Shown: positions 15,520-23,804, counted from the stretch's first letter. The stretch is DNA of 41,090 bases from Alphaproteobacteria bacterium UBA3307 (GCA_002361365.1 DEST01000091.1:1-41090); one strand, 5' to 3'. The notes: a model not told the origin generated them from the sequence alone. Program-made: numbers and translations.

Positions 15520-15810
15520 TTATTTACGCATAAAATCAACGTGAATCGGTGCATCTGAAACAGGGTGAAATTGAACATCCTGACAAACCACCTTAGTTTT
15601 TTTGCCGTCTATATCAATGATAATCTCCGATTGATACAAATCAGCCAAATCCAAAGCCTTTGCTACTTCAACCGGATCAAGACTAATCAGTACAACATCT
15701 TTTTTTCCGCCATAAATCACTGCAGGGATACGGCCCTCACGACGACAAGCACGAGCTGCCCCCTTACCTGCTTTTTCACGCTTTTTAGCATTAAAAGTAT
15801 ATTCTGTCAT
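15520..15810 (-). CDS. rplY: 50S ribosomal protein L25, short form
   Basis: 96-residue L25 that binds 5S rRNA. REKAGKGAARACRREGRIPAVIYGG (~11-35) is diagnostic, and VCQDVQFHPVSDAPIHVDFMR closes the domain. Many alphaproteobacterial homologues are ~200 residues (CTC form with an extra C-terminal domain), so this copy is the short, E. coli-like form. It ends with a normal stop, so it is not a visible truncation of the reading frame. Co-transcribed with pth. Confidence 0.95.
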   Translation of the reverse strand: MTEYTFNAKKREKAGKGAARACRREGRIPAVIYGGKKDVVLISLDPVEVAKALDLADLYQSEIIIDIDGKKTKVVCQDVQFHPVSDAPIHVDFMRK

Positions 15811-15871
15811 TTTCTTTTTCCTTCATAAAATTAACACGCTTTCAGCCTCCAGGGGTGCCGAAAGTAAATGC

Positions 15872-15900
15872 GTTTTACAACAAAAATCTTTGCTTTGCAA
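15872..15900 (-). promoter_or_regulatory. promoter of rplY-pth
   Basis: Minus strand TTGCAA (15900-15895), 17 bases, TAAAAC (15877-15872). The leader of ~60 nt contains CACCCCTGGAGG with no obvious stable fold. Confidence 0.5.
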
Positions 15901-15917
15901 GTATTTTTTATAAAAAA

Positions 15918-16502
15918 CTATATCTCGGTTAAATTGTGCGCCAATTCTACTTCCGTGTTGCTGCGGTTGATGATTGCCTCCAATTCATTTTCATTTTTTG
16001 CGCTTAAAATTTCCAGTGCCGATAAATATTCAGGATTGCCGATTTTAAGCTCACTATAGTTATAAAGCGCAAACCGACGAATATCGGAATCTTTTTCAAA
16101 CCGCTTGTTTTGTACACTTTGCTTTTCTTTCGGGCGCATATTGATATAAACACCGTCTTGGCTGTATTTCCACATTGCACTGGTGGCAAAATCTGTTAAT
16201 GAGCCTGTCGGATAAATTGAAAAAATATTAGCCCAAAATACCGGATTTATTTTGGTTTTATCTTGCATTACGGCATCTTCATAACCTTTGGCTTTGGCAA
16301 GAATAGTCATTGGGCCTGAAACTCGGTCTATATCTACCGTGCAAGGAGTTTGAGTGCAAACCAGCGCTCCGTTGGCATAAATTTCTATATTTCCCTTTAC
16401 GTTAGAATCAAAGGTAATACTTTGTGATGAACCGCTGAAAATTGTACCACAAGCCGATAATAAAATTGCTGAAATTATGACGGCATTTGTTTTGACAGAC
16501 AT
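15918..16502 (-). CDS. lipoprotein with PEGA-like domain
   Basis: 194 residues with lipobox LLSAC (Cys18) followed by GTIFSGSSQSITFDS, a start seen in a widespread family of proteobacterial lipoproteins. The IEIYANGALVCTQTPCTVDI segment (~40-59) is PEGA-like, with a probable Cys-Cys bridge. The rest is helical and charged. AAGGAGA precedes ATG 16502. Only ~30 bases separate the ATG from the T tract of the upstream terminator, with no room for an obvious promoter, so expression probably depends on read-through of the structured RNA at 16533-16750. Confidence 0.8.
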   Translation of the reverse strand: MSVKTNAVIISAILLSACGTIFSGSSQSITFDSNVKGNIEIYANGALVCTQTPCTVDIDRVSGPMTILAKAKGYEDAVMQDKTKINPVFWANIFSIYPTGSLTDFATSAMWKYSQDGVYINMRPKEKQSVQNKRFEKDSDIRRFALYNYSELKIGNPEYLSALEILSAKNENELEAIINRSNTEVELAHNLTEI

Positions 16503-16532
16503 TATAGTTTCTCCTTTTTTATGTAAACAAAT

Positions 16533-16562
16533 AAAAAAACCCGCGTTATTAAAAACAGCGGG
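16533..16562 (-). terminator. terminator between structured RNA and lipoprotein gene (possible attenuator)
   Basis: On the minus strand CCCGC (16562-16558) pairs with GCGGG (16544-16540), extended by AAC/GTT, and is followed by seven T (16539-16533). The 5' arm overlaps a 10-base segment (16569-16560) that can instead pair with 16647-16638. Confidence 0.8.
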
Positions 16563-16750
16563 CGGATGTTAAGAAACCGTACCTAAATCAGATAAAAAAC
16601 CGGCTCGGCCTATTTGGCATATAGCCTTATTGAGCCGACATCCGCCCCCAAAGGACAAATGCCGGCATATATATTTAAGTCGTATATGCTCACACGACTA
16701 TCTGATTTTAAGGTTAGAGTTCTTACGCCCTAGGTGCAATCTCTTGCACC
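16558..16750 (-). ncRNA. structured RNA downstream of zapA: 6S-like RNA or cis-regulatory leader
   Basis: The RNA has its own TTGACA promoter and terminator. Plainly visible pairings: 5' hairpin GGTGCAA/TTGCACC (16750-16733); closing stem GGGCG-TAAGAA (16730-16720) with TTCTTA (16575-16570) and CGCCC (16564-16560); AAATCAGATA (16708-16699) with TATCTGATTT (16594-16585); hairpin AGTCGT/ACGACT; and a 14-bp hairpin GCCGGCATTTGTCC (from 16670) with GGGGCGGATGTCGGC. Ends that pair, ~175 nt size and location after zapA fit 6S RNA (ssrS). The alternative 10-bp pairing described under the terminator and the lack of a promoter for the downstream lipoprotein gene fit a riboswitch or attenuator. I match no known riboswitch consensus. 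Confidence 0.6.
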
Positions 16751-16756
16751 AAATTA

Positions 16757-16785
16757 AATTTAGAGTAATTTTTTAGAATTGTCAA
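16757..16785 (-). promoter_or_regulatory. promoter of the structured RNA
   Basis: Minus strand TTGACA (16785-16780), 17 bases, TAAATT (16762-16757). Start near 16750, at the first base of the 5' hairpin. Confidence 0.72.
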
Positions 16786-16786
16786 A

Positions 16787-16814
16787 AGAAAAAATCGGGC
16801 ACTGTCAGCACCGA
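16787..16814 (-). terminator. terminator after zapA
   Basis: Stem TCGGTGCT / AGTGCCCGA (one bulged C) within 16814-16795 on the minus strand, followed by TTTTTTC. It separates zapA from the next promoter. A second, AT-only hairpin with CTTTTTT lies at the zapA stop. Confidence 0.6.
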
Positions 16815-16897
16815 CAATTATGCTCGCACTAAAACTCAGCTTAATGCTTTCTATTATCCTAAGTCGGCATATTTCATTATTAAAAAAGCAATAAACA

Positions 16898-17215
16898 TTA
16901 TTTATTGTTTTCTGTTATTTGTTGCAAACGCGCAGTTTGTTCATCGATTTTTTTAGCGGTTTGAGCATCAAGATAGCGCACATCTTGCGGAGTAAAGGCA
17001 TTTAGATTACCGGATTTCAAATCCGATAATTCATCTGCCAAAAACAAGCCGAGCATCGCCAACTTCATATTTTCGTTAATCGAGGTAGAACCGCCAAAAA
17101 ATTGTTTGGCTTTTTCATCTAAAAAGCGTCCAAGCTCCATAATATGCTGTTCTTGCCCATCTCCGCAGGTGATTGCATATTCGCGCTTATCAATTATTAT
17201 TGTCACTTGCCCCAT
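16898..17215 (-). CDS. zapA: cell division protein ZapA
   Basis: 105-residue ZapA, which bundles FtsZ filaments at the division site. N-terminal VTIIIDKREYAITCGDGQEQHI (~4-25) is the family head domain; LGRFLDEKAKQF and AMLGLFLADELSDLK lead into the C-terminal coiled coil (~85-105). It overlaps the upstream coiled-coil gene by 26 bases. Confidence 0.9.
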   Translation of the reverse strand: MGQVTIIIDKREYAITCGDGQEQHIMELGRFLDEKAKQFFGGSTSINENMKLAMLGLFLADELSDLKSGNLNAFTPQDVRYLDAQTAKKIDEQTARLQQITENNK

Positions 17216-17849
17216 TTTCTTCTAAAACCTTTTCTAATCTGGCGACAACATCATCAATGTTCGCGGTTGTTTGTGTGATTGTTTGCTGCATATCCGACAC
17301 TTTTTGTTCGGAAACCTGACATTTTTGTTCCAATTCTGCATTTTTAGCCAAGGCTTCATCTAAACGAGCCTGTAAATCAGCAGCAATATTACTGTCTGCC
17401 GCGGCAGAAGTTTCAAATTCGGCAATTTTACTCTCCGCCTCAGTCAATTTTTGCGTCAATTCGGCATTTTTATTGTTCAGTTCTTCAAGTTGTGCTTTAC
17501 GATTAGAAAGTGCCGTATTTAAATTTTGAACTTCCGTTTGCAACCCGCTGATTTTATTGTTTCGCCCTTCTGCCTCTGTTTCAAGTGCCTTAATTCTGTC
17601 GGCTGCTTCTGTATTATTTTGTGCCGCAATCAGCTCAACTTTTAATTTTTCGGCATCATCAGTAAGTGTTTGCACCTGCGCTTCCAATATGGCATTTTGG
17701 GCGCGAGCGTTTTCGGTTTCAGCCTTTTGCGCCTCAATTTCTTGCGCAAATTTTTCTTTTTGCCGGCGAATCATCTCCGCCAACTCATCAATTGCACTGC
17801 TCAAACGATTTAGTGCGCCGGTACTTTGTTCCATATTTTCAATACTCAT
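17190..17849 (-). CDS. coiled-coil protein upstream of zapA (DUF4164/ZapB-like)
   Basis: 219 residues from ATG 17849, which has AAGGAAG about 10 bases upstream; the frame is open to 17957 but without a start signal. Almost the whole protein (~20-205) is heptad coiled coil rich in Glu, Ala, Gln and Lys with no other domain, signal peptide or membrane segment. The overlap with zapA indicates co-translation and a role in the divisome scaffold. Low-complexity helices make exact family assignment unsafe. Confidence 0.72.
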   Translation of the reverse strand: MSIENMEQSTGALNRLSSAIDELAEMIRRQKEKFAQEIEAQKAETENARAQNAILEAQVQTLTDDAEKLKVELIAAQNNTEAADRIKALETEAEGRNNKISGLQTEVQNLNTALSNRKAQLEELNNKNAELTQKLTEAESKIAEFETSAAADSNIAADLQARLDEALAKNAELEQKCQVSEQKVSDMQQTITQTTANIDDVVARLEKVLEENGASDNNN

Positions 17850-17860
17850 AATAAAAACAC

Positions 17861-17888
17861 TTCCTTTTGCTAAAAATTGTTGTATAAT
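17861..17888 (+). promoter_or_regulatory. weak promoter of the ThiE-like gene
   Basis: A perfect TATAAT at 17883-17888 with a poor -35 (TTCCTT, 17861-17866) 16 bases upstream, in the divergent gap. Confidence 0.35.
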
Positions 17889-17927
17889 AAGTCTGTATTT
17901 AATATTCGTAACACAAAGATTTTTAAA

Positions 17928-18449
17928 ATGCAAAACTTTATCATCAGAATTACGCAAGAAAATTTAAATTTAATTGATTGTCAGGAACTTGGCTGTTTTA
18001 TTTTGCCGTGTTCGGTATCGGAGAATTTTGCTGCCGAATTTATTCAGGCTGCACATACGGCCAATAAGTTGGTTTTAACCGAAGGGCAAAAAGCGGTTGA
18101 ATTTTATCAAAAATTTGCTGCCGACGGCTTTATTTTAGATACTTCTAAAGTTGAAAATCCGGTAAAAATGATTAAAGCCGTGCAAAAACAAGCGCCTAAG
18201 GCTATTCTTGGTATTGTGTCACGCAACCGCCGTCACGAAGCGATGTTGGTTAGTGAATGTGAGCCTGATTTTGTGATTTTTAAGTTTTGGCAAGACGGAT
18301 TTGCCCATAATAAACAATTACTTGATTGGTATGCCGAGTTATTTTTAATTCAAAACGCTGCGCAAATTGAAGAAGATTGTGATTTTTCTGCGCTTAATGC
18401 CGATTTTGTGATTATTGACGATAGCAAGTATCTGACACTTAACAAATAG
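17928..18449 (+). CDS. thiamine phosphate synthase/TenI-like TIM-barrel protein
   Basis: 173 residues from ATG 17928; an earlier in-frame start at 17877 lies before the predicted TATAAT. The pattern of short beta strands followed by helices (FILPCS, KLVLTEG, DGFILDTS, AILGIVSRNRRHEAMLVSECEPDFVIFKFW, DFVIIDDS) is that of a ThiE/TenI barrel. It is short and lacks the ThiE pyrophosphate-binding Gly-rich motif, so catalysis of thiamine phosphate formation is doubtful. It stands alone and divergently from the zapA operon. Assignment is tentative. Confidence 0.5.
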   Translation: MQNFIIRITQENLNLIDCQELGCFILPCSVSENFAAEFIQAAHTANKLVLTEGQKAVEFYQKFAADGFILDTSKVENPVKMIKAVQKQAPKAILGIVSRNRRHEAMLVSECEPDFVIFKFWQDGFAHNKQLLDWYAELFLIQNAAQIEEDCDFSALNADFVIIDDSKYLTLNK

Positions 18450-18487
18450 ATTTTGAGCTTTAAATCATATTTTATTTAGAATTTAAA

Positions 18488-18530
18488 CAAAAAAACAGCG
18501 TCTTCCCTAAAAGGAAGGCGCTGTTTCTTA
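18488..18530. terminator. bidirectional terminator
   Basis: 14-bp stem AAACAGCGTCTTCC (18493-18506) / GGAAGGCGCTGTTT (18513-18526), 6-nt loop. A run of A on the left gives a T7 tract on the minus strand for the large lipoprotein gene. The right flank TTTCTTA serves the plus-strand gene. Confidence 0.9.
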
Positions 18531-18541
18531 ATAGTTTTCGC

Positions 18542-18569
18542 AGGTTATCTTGCAGAGGTTATCTTGCAG
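18542..18569. repeat. 14-bp tandem duplication at the stop codon of the large lipoprotein gene
   Basis: AGGTTATCTTGCAG occurs twice without a gap (18542-18555, 18556-18569). On the minus strand this repeats the last codons Ser-Ala-Arg-stop just after the real stop, consistent with slippage. Confidence 0.9.
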
Positions 18570-21500
18570 ATTTATAGGTCGCAAAGACCTTTCCGTTACT
18601 GTCATAAATCGTCAGCACAGTGTTGTTGTTAGACAACTTGGCACTATACTTTTCGGTAAAGACAGTCGGATGACCTCCCGAGCGATGTCCATCATCCCAA
18701 CCCCATACCGTGGCAGTGCTATACACGAGGATACCGGCGGTTTCACCGTTGACATCCTTCCAAGCCATATGCTTAGATTCGTCACTGGCAATGGCGTTAA
18801 TCCATGTACCGCGCGACTTAACGTAATAAGCACTATTCAGCCTACTGTCGGTTGATGTGGTGAACGAATCATTATTGATTGGATCCGGAGCACTGGCATT
18901 CTGGCGAATAATCAGCGGCAACGTACCGTTATCAAAATGAACACTCACGGCATAAACCCAAGTATTACGGTCTTCATTTTGAGTTGCTGTCACAGCAACA
19001 GACTTGAACTTACCATAACCGGCAGGGAAGTCCGGATTCCACGGCTGTGCAACCTTTATGGTGCCGGGAGCTGAACTGTTGAAGCTGTTTGAGCCATAAG
19101 CAACCGAAATATTATCGGTATAGCTATAGACAGTTTCATTATTGTCCGAGCTCTTTTGCTTGACATCCGAACCGGTTTCGGTGGCGTTGTATGTCAACGT
19201 ACCAAAATCATAGCTCTTGCCGTTGCGGCTAAAGACTATGCTGTTCGGGTCTACCGACTCCCACTTGTTATCCTGATTTGAGCCATTAAGCTTGGCAATG
19301 GTGTTAATGTTACGGGTTTCGCTTACATAACTCCAATCACCATCGGTCTTATTGGCTGAATTTGTCAGGGTAACGGTGGCTGCACCTGTGCTTTCGTTGG
19401 CATTCTGCTCAGTTGAAGACCAGTTGGTCAAAACACGGAAACTGCGCGGCAATACCTTTGAGAGGTTCTCATCCTTCTTTGTACCATCGGAATAGATGGT
19501 AGTATAAGTCAGAGATGCCGTTACATTTCCTTGCTCAACCACAATCCTCTGATTGGAAATCTCATAACCGGTGATGACAATCTCCTTCTCGACGTTAATC
19601 GTTCCCGGAGCCGTTGACGACTTAGTGTTGTCACCAAATGTCACGTTAATCTTATCAACATAGTCATAAGTTGCCAAAGTGGAAGTTTCGTTTTTGAGTG
19701 TAGCACTGTGTCCTGCTTCCGTAGCACTGAAGTTTACTGTGCCGAACTCATAAGTTTTACCATCACGGGTGTACTTAATGGTGTTCGGGTCTTCAGCGGT
19801 CCAACCGTTGGTCTGCTTGGTGGCATTGAGCGTAGCAATAGTCGTAATATCGCGGGTTTCCTTGACATAAGACCAATTGCCGTCGTTCTGTGCCGAGCTA
19901 GACTTCAGGTTTACGCTGGCGGAACCTGTGCTCTCATTGGAATTCTGCTCAGTTGATGCCCAGTTTGTGTACGGGGTTAAACTGCGCGGGAAATCCTTTG
20001 AAACAGCCTCAGTATCCTCAGTACCGTCGTTGTACTTCGTGACGTATGTCAGCGAAGCCTTAACGCTGTTGTCGCTGATAACGAGCTGCGGATTGCGGAA
20101 CTCGTGGTCGGTAACCTGCTTGTCCTTTTTCACGTTAATCTTACCCGATGCCGACGAAGACTTAGAATTGCCTCCGTAAGTAACGGTAATCTGGTCAACG
20201 TAATTATGGATGTCAAGCAGAGCCGTCGAGCTTGCTAGCGTTGTTCCGTGACCGGATTCGCTTGCGTTGAACGTGAGCTTGTTGAACTTATACTGCTGAC
20301 CGTTGCGAGTGAAGACGATATCATTCGGCTCCACTGCATTCCAACCGTTTGTTTGCGTTGAACCGGCAAGCGTGGCGGTTGTATTGATACGGTGTGTATT
20401 GTTCACATAACTCCATTCTCCGTCATTCTGCGGATTGCTCGATACAAGCGACACAGTGGCAGAACTCGTCTGCTCATTGGCGTTAGCCTCAGTTGAAGTC
20501 CAATCGGTGTAGGGTTCCAAACTACGGGCAAACTGCTTGCTGACAGGGTCCTTATCCTCAGTACCATCGTTGTACAGTGTGACGAATGTCAACGATGCCG
20601 TGACATAGTCATTGCTGACAACAAGCTCCGGATTGCGGAACTCATAGCCGGTGACCTGCTTTGCCTTTTGTACAAGAATCGCGCCCGGAGCTGTGCTTGA
20701 TTTGGTATTGCTACCAAACAAAACATTAATCTTATCGGAATACGAATACTTGTCCTGCAAGGCCTCAGATTCGACCAGAGCTACGTTTTGTCCGGCTTCG
20801 GTAGCGTTGAAACTGATATTGCCAAACTCATAGGTTTTCCCATCACGGGTATATTTAATAGAGTTCGGGTCGATACTGGTCCAACCGTTCTTTTGAGTAG
20901 AACTCGAAAGCGTAACGGTGGTCGTAATATCGCGCGTTTCGTTAGAATACGCCCAGTTTCCGTCCACAACCTGATTGGTCATAGAGAGGATAATGCTGGC
21001 AACACTTGTTACCGCGGTGTTGTTCTTTTCGGTAGACGTCCAATTGGTATAGGGTGTCAAACCGCGAGAGAACACCTTGCTCACAGCCTCGGTTGTTTCT
21101 GTGCCGTCGTTAAACAACGTCACATATGTCAACGAAGCCGTAACATTATCATCACTGATAACGAGCTGCGGATTACGGAACTCGTGTCCCGTCACCTGCT
21201 TTTCTTTCTGCACATAAATCGTACCGGGATCCGATGACGACTTGGTGTTGGTATTGTAGGCACTCGAACCGTAACTGACACTGATGGTGTTGTTATAGGC
21301 ATAAGTATCCTGCAAAGCCTCGGAAGAAACAAGCGAAGTGTTGCTGGCAACCTTAATCACAGAAAAGTTAAGAGTCCCAAAATCCGCCATAACGCCCTCA
21401 CGGGTAAAGCGAATATTGTTGGGGTCAACCGATGTCCAGCCGTTGAACTGCGATGAGCTTGCAAGCTGCACGTTAGCGGCAATGGTACGAGTTTCCTCAT

Positions 21501-23580
21501 CCCAATACCACTCACCTTCCTGTCTGGTCTGCTTTTGCATCGAGCTTACTTGCGGGTCAAGGGTTGTTTCCTGAGCACTGTTCTCGTATGCCTTCCAATT
21601 GGTAGTCGGCGTGAGAGAGCGCGGGAACTCCTTGCTAACTGGCTCTTTGCTTTCAGTGCCGTTGGCAAACTTTGTCACAAAGTCCAACGTTGCCACAATG
21701 TTTTCCGGATTGATGGTCAGCTTTTTGTTTCTGATATCATAGCCTACAACCTCTTGCCCGTTGATTTTCACCAAACCGGGGGCGGTAGAAGCCTGAACAT
21801 CTGTGCCATACGTTACTGCAATGTTATCCTTGTAGTCGTACAGCGTAAAGCCGCCATTTTCTCCGCGCAAATTGAGCGACGCACCATTTTGAGCAACGGC
21901 AAAGTCGATTTCCTTAAATGCATAAGTCTGTCCCTCACGGGTATAAACAAATGTATTCGGCACAATGCTCGTCCACGAATTCAGCTTGGCATTACCATCA
22001 TATAATGTGGCATAAGCCGAAAGTGTACGATTCTGCCTCTGGAAACGCCAATAACCTTCAGATGCGTTTTCGGCCGATACAAGATTGACCTGAACCTTAT
22101 CGTCAGTCACCTGCGTTGCCACCCGCTGCACCGATTCCCAATTCGTGTTGCAGACAAGCGATTTGGGCTGATTGATGTGGTCGTGGATTCGCTCCACAGT
22201 ACCATCATTAAACGTACGCACGAAATCGATATTACCAACCACCGAGTCGCGATAGACAATCAGCGATGGATTCTCAAATTCGTACTTTGTTACAGCCTTG
22301 GTCAACTTGTAGAGCCATACTATCTCGCTCGCATTATGCGGACGCCCGATATATGTTGCAACAATGTGGTTATCCAGCAAAGCCTCGTCGTAGGACGGAC
22401 GGTCAGAAACACGCGGCGTAACGGTTGTACCATTTTCTGCCACAGCAAAATCCTCATATCCAAAGTCAACAGTCAGACTGTCATCTTTGTACACCGTTCT
22501 TTCGTGCATCAGAGAATAGTCTGTCACCACCTTATCGGCGGCAACACCGTTTTCAATGTTGGCGGAATAGCTGTCAACCCTTTGCCACATAGTCCAGTTG
22601 CCGTCTGTACGGTTCTGCACTTCGGTACCGTTAAAGACATCATTGACGCTCCTCAGCCGATGTTCAAAGTTGGAAACTTCTTTGCTGTACGGATCAATAC
22701 CGCTTACCTTGTGGTACAAAATGGTGCTGATATTATCGCGCACCACATCACCGGATTTGTAAACGGTAACACGGTCAAAGGCACAACGCTCAGTCAGTGT
22801 ATCCAGTAGTGTGCGGGTCTTATTTTCCGCATACACCTTAACTACCTCGTCATCAGAAACGATGTAGCGTGTGGTATAAGCATAAATAGGAAGCACAATC
22901 ATCCTTGGATTGACCACGTTGGTCTCTTTAAAGTACAAGTTGGTCTTGTACTCTGTCCGATACGTCGAGCGAATTTGAGTTGCACGCGTCGAAATCAGCG
23001 TGTTTCTCAAATGCACGAACTCTGCGTGGTCAAACGTTAATGATGCATAAAAATACACATAATTCGCCACGGTCACTGTCTTATTGGTGATTTTGATAGG
23101 AATACTCTTTACCTGAGCATCCGGAAAATCATAATAGACAGTGTCGAGTTCATAGCGCGTTACGCCATCAGAATCACGCACTTCGTCCTTGCGGGCAATG
23201 CGCTCCGTGAGAGGCAAAATATCCAGCTGGTCGGCTGAGATATTGTAGTCTTCGCGTGCCAAACGGCTGTAGGCATCAACCCGTGGGTCAGCCTGATTGT
23301 CGAGAATCTTCTCAACCTTCACGCCATCGGCAGTGCGCCAAATCTTTAGACCAGAAATCATCTGGTCTTCTACCACAACCTTGCGGGCTGTGTCGATGTA
23401 GTGCTTGAGCTCCGTCTCATAGACATATCCGGGAACTTTGGGATTCTCGGTAGAATCTATCGACTGCTCTACTACTTTCTCTGCGCGGTAGTCGTCCTGA
23501 CAGGAGATTACACTTACACACACGATGAAGGCGAAAACGCCCATCATCCACTTGAAAATTGTTCTCAAACCTTGTTCCAT
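18559..23580 (-). CDS. giant repeat-containing surface lipoprotein, Bacteroidota-like
   Basis: 1,673 residues from ATG 23580; the frame is open to 23691, but the signal peptide begins here. Lipobox VISC (Cys27) is followed by QDDYRAE, an acidic export signal like that of Bacteroidota surface lipoproteins. An N-terminal region of ~400 residues precedes about six beta-rich repeats of ~180 residues. Each has a VTGxEFRNPxLV core, a DGTExxxxVSKxFxRSLxPYTNW block, a DGxWSY strand, a DPNxIxYTRDGKTYEFG strand and a NISVxYGxN segment. A distinct C-terminal domain (~1500-1673) follows. Repeats near the C-terminus are the most alike. Two hand-counted lines are ~47-53% G+C against ~33% just downstream. 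No Shine-Dalgarno site; the leader is A-rich. Probable adhesin or stalk-like surface protein acquired from a gut Bacteroidota. No catalytic motif seen. Confidence 0.82.
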   Translation of the reverse strand: MEQGLRTIFKWMMGVFAFIVCVSVISCQDDYRAEKVVEQSIDSTENPKVPGYVYETELKHYIDTARKVVVEDQMISGLKIWRTADGVKVEKILDNQADPRVDAYSRLAREDYNISADQLDILPLTERIARKDEVRDSDGVTRYELDTVYYDFPDAQVKSIPIKITNKTVTVANYVYFYASLTFDHAEFVHLRNTLISTRATQIRSTYRTEYKTNLYFKETNVVNPRMIVLPIYAYTTRYIVSDDEVVKVYAENKTRTLLDTLTERCAFDRVTVYKSGDVVRDNISTILYHKVSGIDPYSKEVSNFEHRLRSVNDVFNGTEVQNRTDGNWTMWQRVDSYSANIENGVAADKVVTDYSLMHERTVYKDDSLTVDFGYEDFAVAENGTTVTPRVSDRPSYDEALLDNHIVATYIGRPHNASEIVWLYKLTKAVTKYEFENPSLIVYRDSVVGNIDFVRTFNDGTVERIHDHINQPKSLVCNTNWESVQRVATQVTDDKVQVNLVSAENASEGYWRFQRQNRTLSAYATLYDGNAKLNSWTSIVPNTFVYTREGQTYAFKEIDFAVAQNGASLNLRGENGGFTLYDYKDNIAVTYGTDVQASTAPGLVKINGQEVVGYDIRNKKLTINPENIVATLDFVTKFANGTESKEPVSKEFPRSLTPTTNWKAYENSAQETTLDPQVSSMQKQTRQEGEWYWDEETRTIAANVQLASSSQFNGWTSVDPNNIRFTREGVMADFGTLNFSVIKVASNTSLVSSEALQDTYAYNNTISVSYGSSAYNTNTKSSSDPGTIYVQKEKQVTGHEFRNPQLVISDDNVTASLTYVTLFNDGTETTEAVSKVFSRGLTPYTNWTSTEKNNTAVTSVASIILSMTNQVVDGNWAYSNETRDITTTVTLSSSTQKNGWTSIDPNSIKYTRDGKTYEFGNISFNATEAGQNVALVESEALQDKYSYSDKINVLFGSNTKSSTAPGAILVQKAKQVTGYEFRNPELVVSNDYVTASLTFVTLYNDGTEDKDPVSKQFARSLEPYTDWTSTEANANEQTSSATVSLVSSNPQNDGEWSYVNNTHRINTTATLAGSTQTNGWNAVEPNDIVFTRNGQQYKFNKLTFNASESGHGTTLASSTALLDIHNYVDQITVTYGGNSKSSSASGKINVKKDKQVTDHEFRNPQLVISDNSVKASLTYVTKYNDGTEDTEAVSKDFPRSLTPYTNWASTEQNSNESTGSASVNLKSSSAQNDGNWSYVKETRDITTIATLNATKQTNGWTAEDPNTIKYTRDGKTYEFGTVNFSATEAGHSATLKNETSTLATYDYVDKINVTFGDNTKSSTAPGTINVEKEIVITGYEISNQRIVVEQGNVTASLTYTTIYSDGTKKDENLSKVLPRSFRVLTNWSSTEQNANESTGAATVTLTNSANKTDGDWSYVSETRNINTIAKLNGSNQDNKWESVDPNSIVFSRNGKSYDFGTLTYNATETGSDVKQKSSDNNETVYSYTDNISVAYGSNSFNSSAPGTIKVAQPWNPDFPAGYGKFKSVAVTATQNEDRNTWVYAVSVHFDNGTLPLIIRQNASAPDPINNDSFTTSTDSRLNSAYYVKSRGTWINAIASDESKHMAWKDVNGETAGILVYSTATVWGWDDGHRSGGHPTVFTEKYSAKLSNNNTVLTIYDSNGKVFATYKSAR
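19030..22330 (-). repeat. tandem ~540-bp coding repeats in the giant lipoprotein
   Basis: The anchor coding EFRNPQL-type residues recurs near 19560, 20098, 20637, 21177, 21736 and 22270, giving spacings of about 538, 539, 540, 559 and 534 bases. The three central copies are closest in sequence, the outer ones degenerate. Such DNA is prone to recombinational loss or gain of units. Confidence 0.85.
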
Positions 23581-23804
23581 AATTTTTTGGGTTTTTGTTT
23601 GTATGTATGATTTTTTCTGTATATTTCGAGAGGCCGAACAACGACTTAAAAAAGCCGTGTTATCGGAACGTTCTTGCATATGAAAAATCACCTGCGAAAA
23701 GAGAAAAAATAATACTTCTCTTTTCTTAATAATAATCTTAATCGGTAATTTTGCAAAATTGATATTAACACATCATTTACCAAATTGCAAGAAAAATTTT
23801 ATAC
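23581..23804 (-). promoter_or_regulatory. A-rich leader and upstream region of the giant lipoprotein gene
   Basis: No gene seen. On the minus strand the ~60 bases before ATG 23580 are A-rich and lack a Shine-Dalgarno site. An inverted repeat AAAAGAGAA / TTCTCTTTT (23697-23705, 23716-23724) lies further up, and a TTTGC element occurs near 23755. I cannot find a good sigma-70 promoter; Bacteroidota-type elements (TTTG and TAnnTTTG) are only loosely approximated. Confidence 0.4.

Noticed and set aside
16558..16750. tmRNA or RNase P RNA
   Set aside because: No tag reading frame, TpsiC arm or CCA end for tmRNA, and too short and lacking the conserved core strings for RNase P RNA.
20781..21237. 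Plus-strand open frames across the giant lipoprotein gene
   Set aside because: Antisense shadows created by the repeated, GC-richer codon pattern; no start signals and products resemble nothing.
19030..22330. Insertion sequence or mobile element remnant in the repeat region
   Set aside because: The repeats are in frame, encode one continuous protein, and show no transposase or terminal inverted repeats.
23580..23691. N-terminal extension of the giant lipoprotein to 23691
   Set aside because: It would bury the signal peptide and lipobox 37 residues inside the protein; ATG 23580 gives a normal lipoprotein signal.
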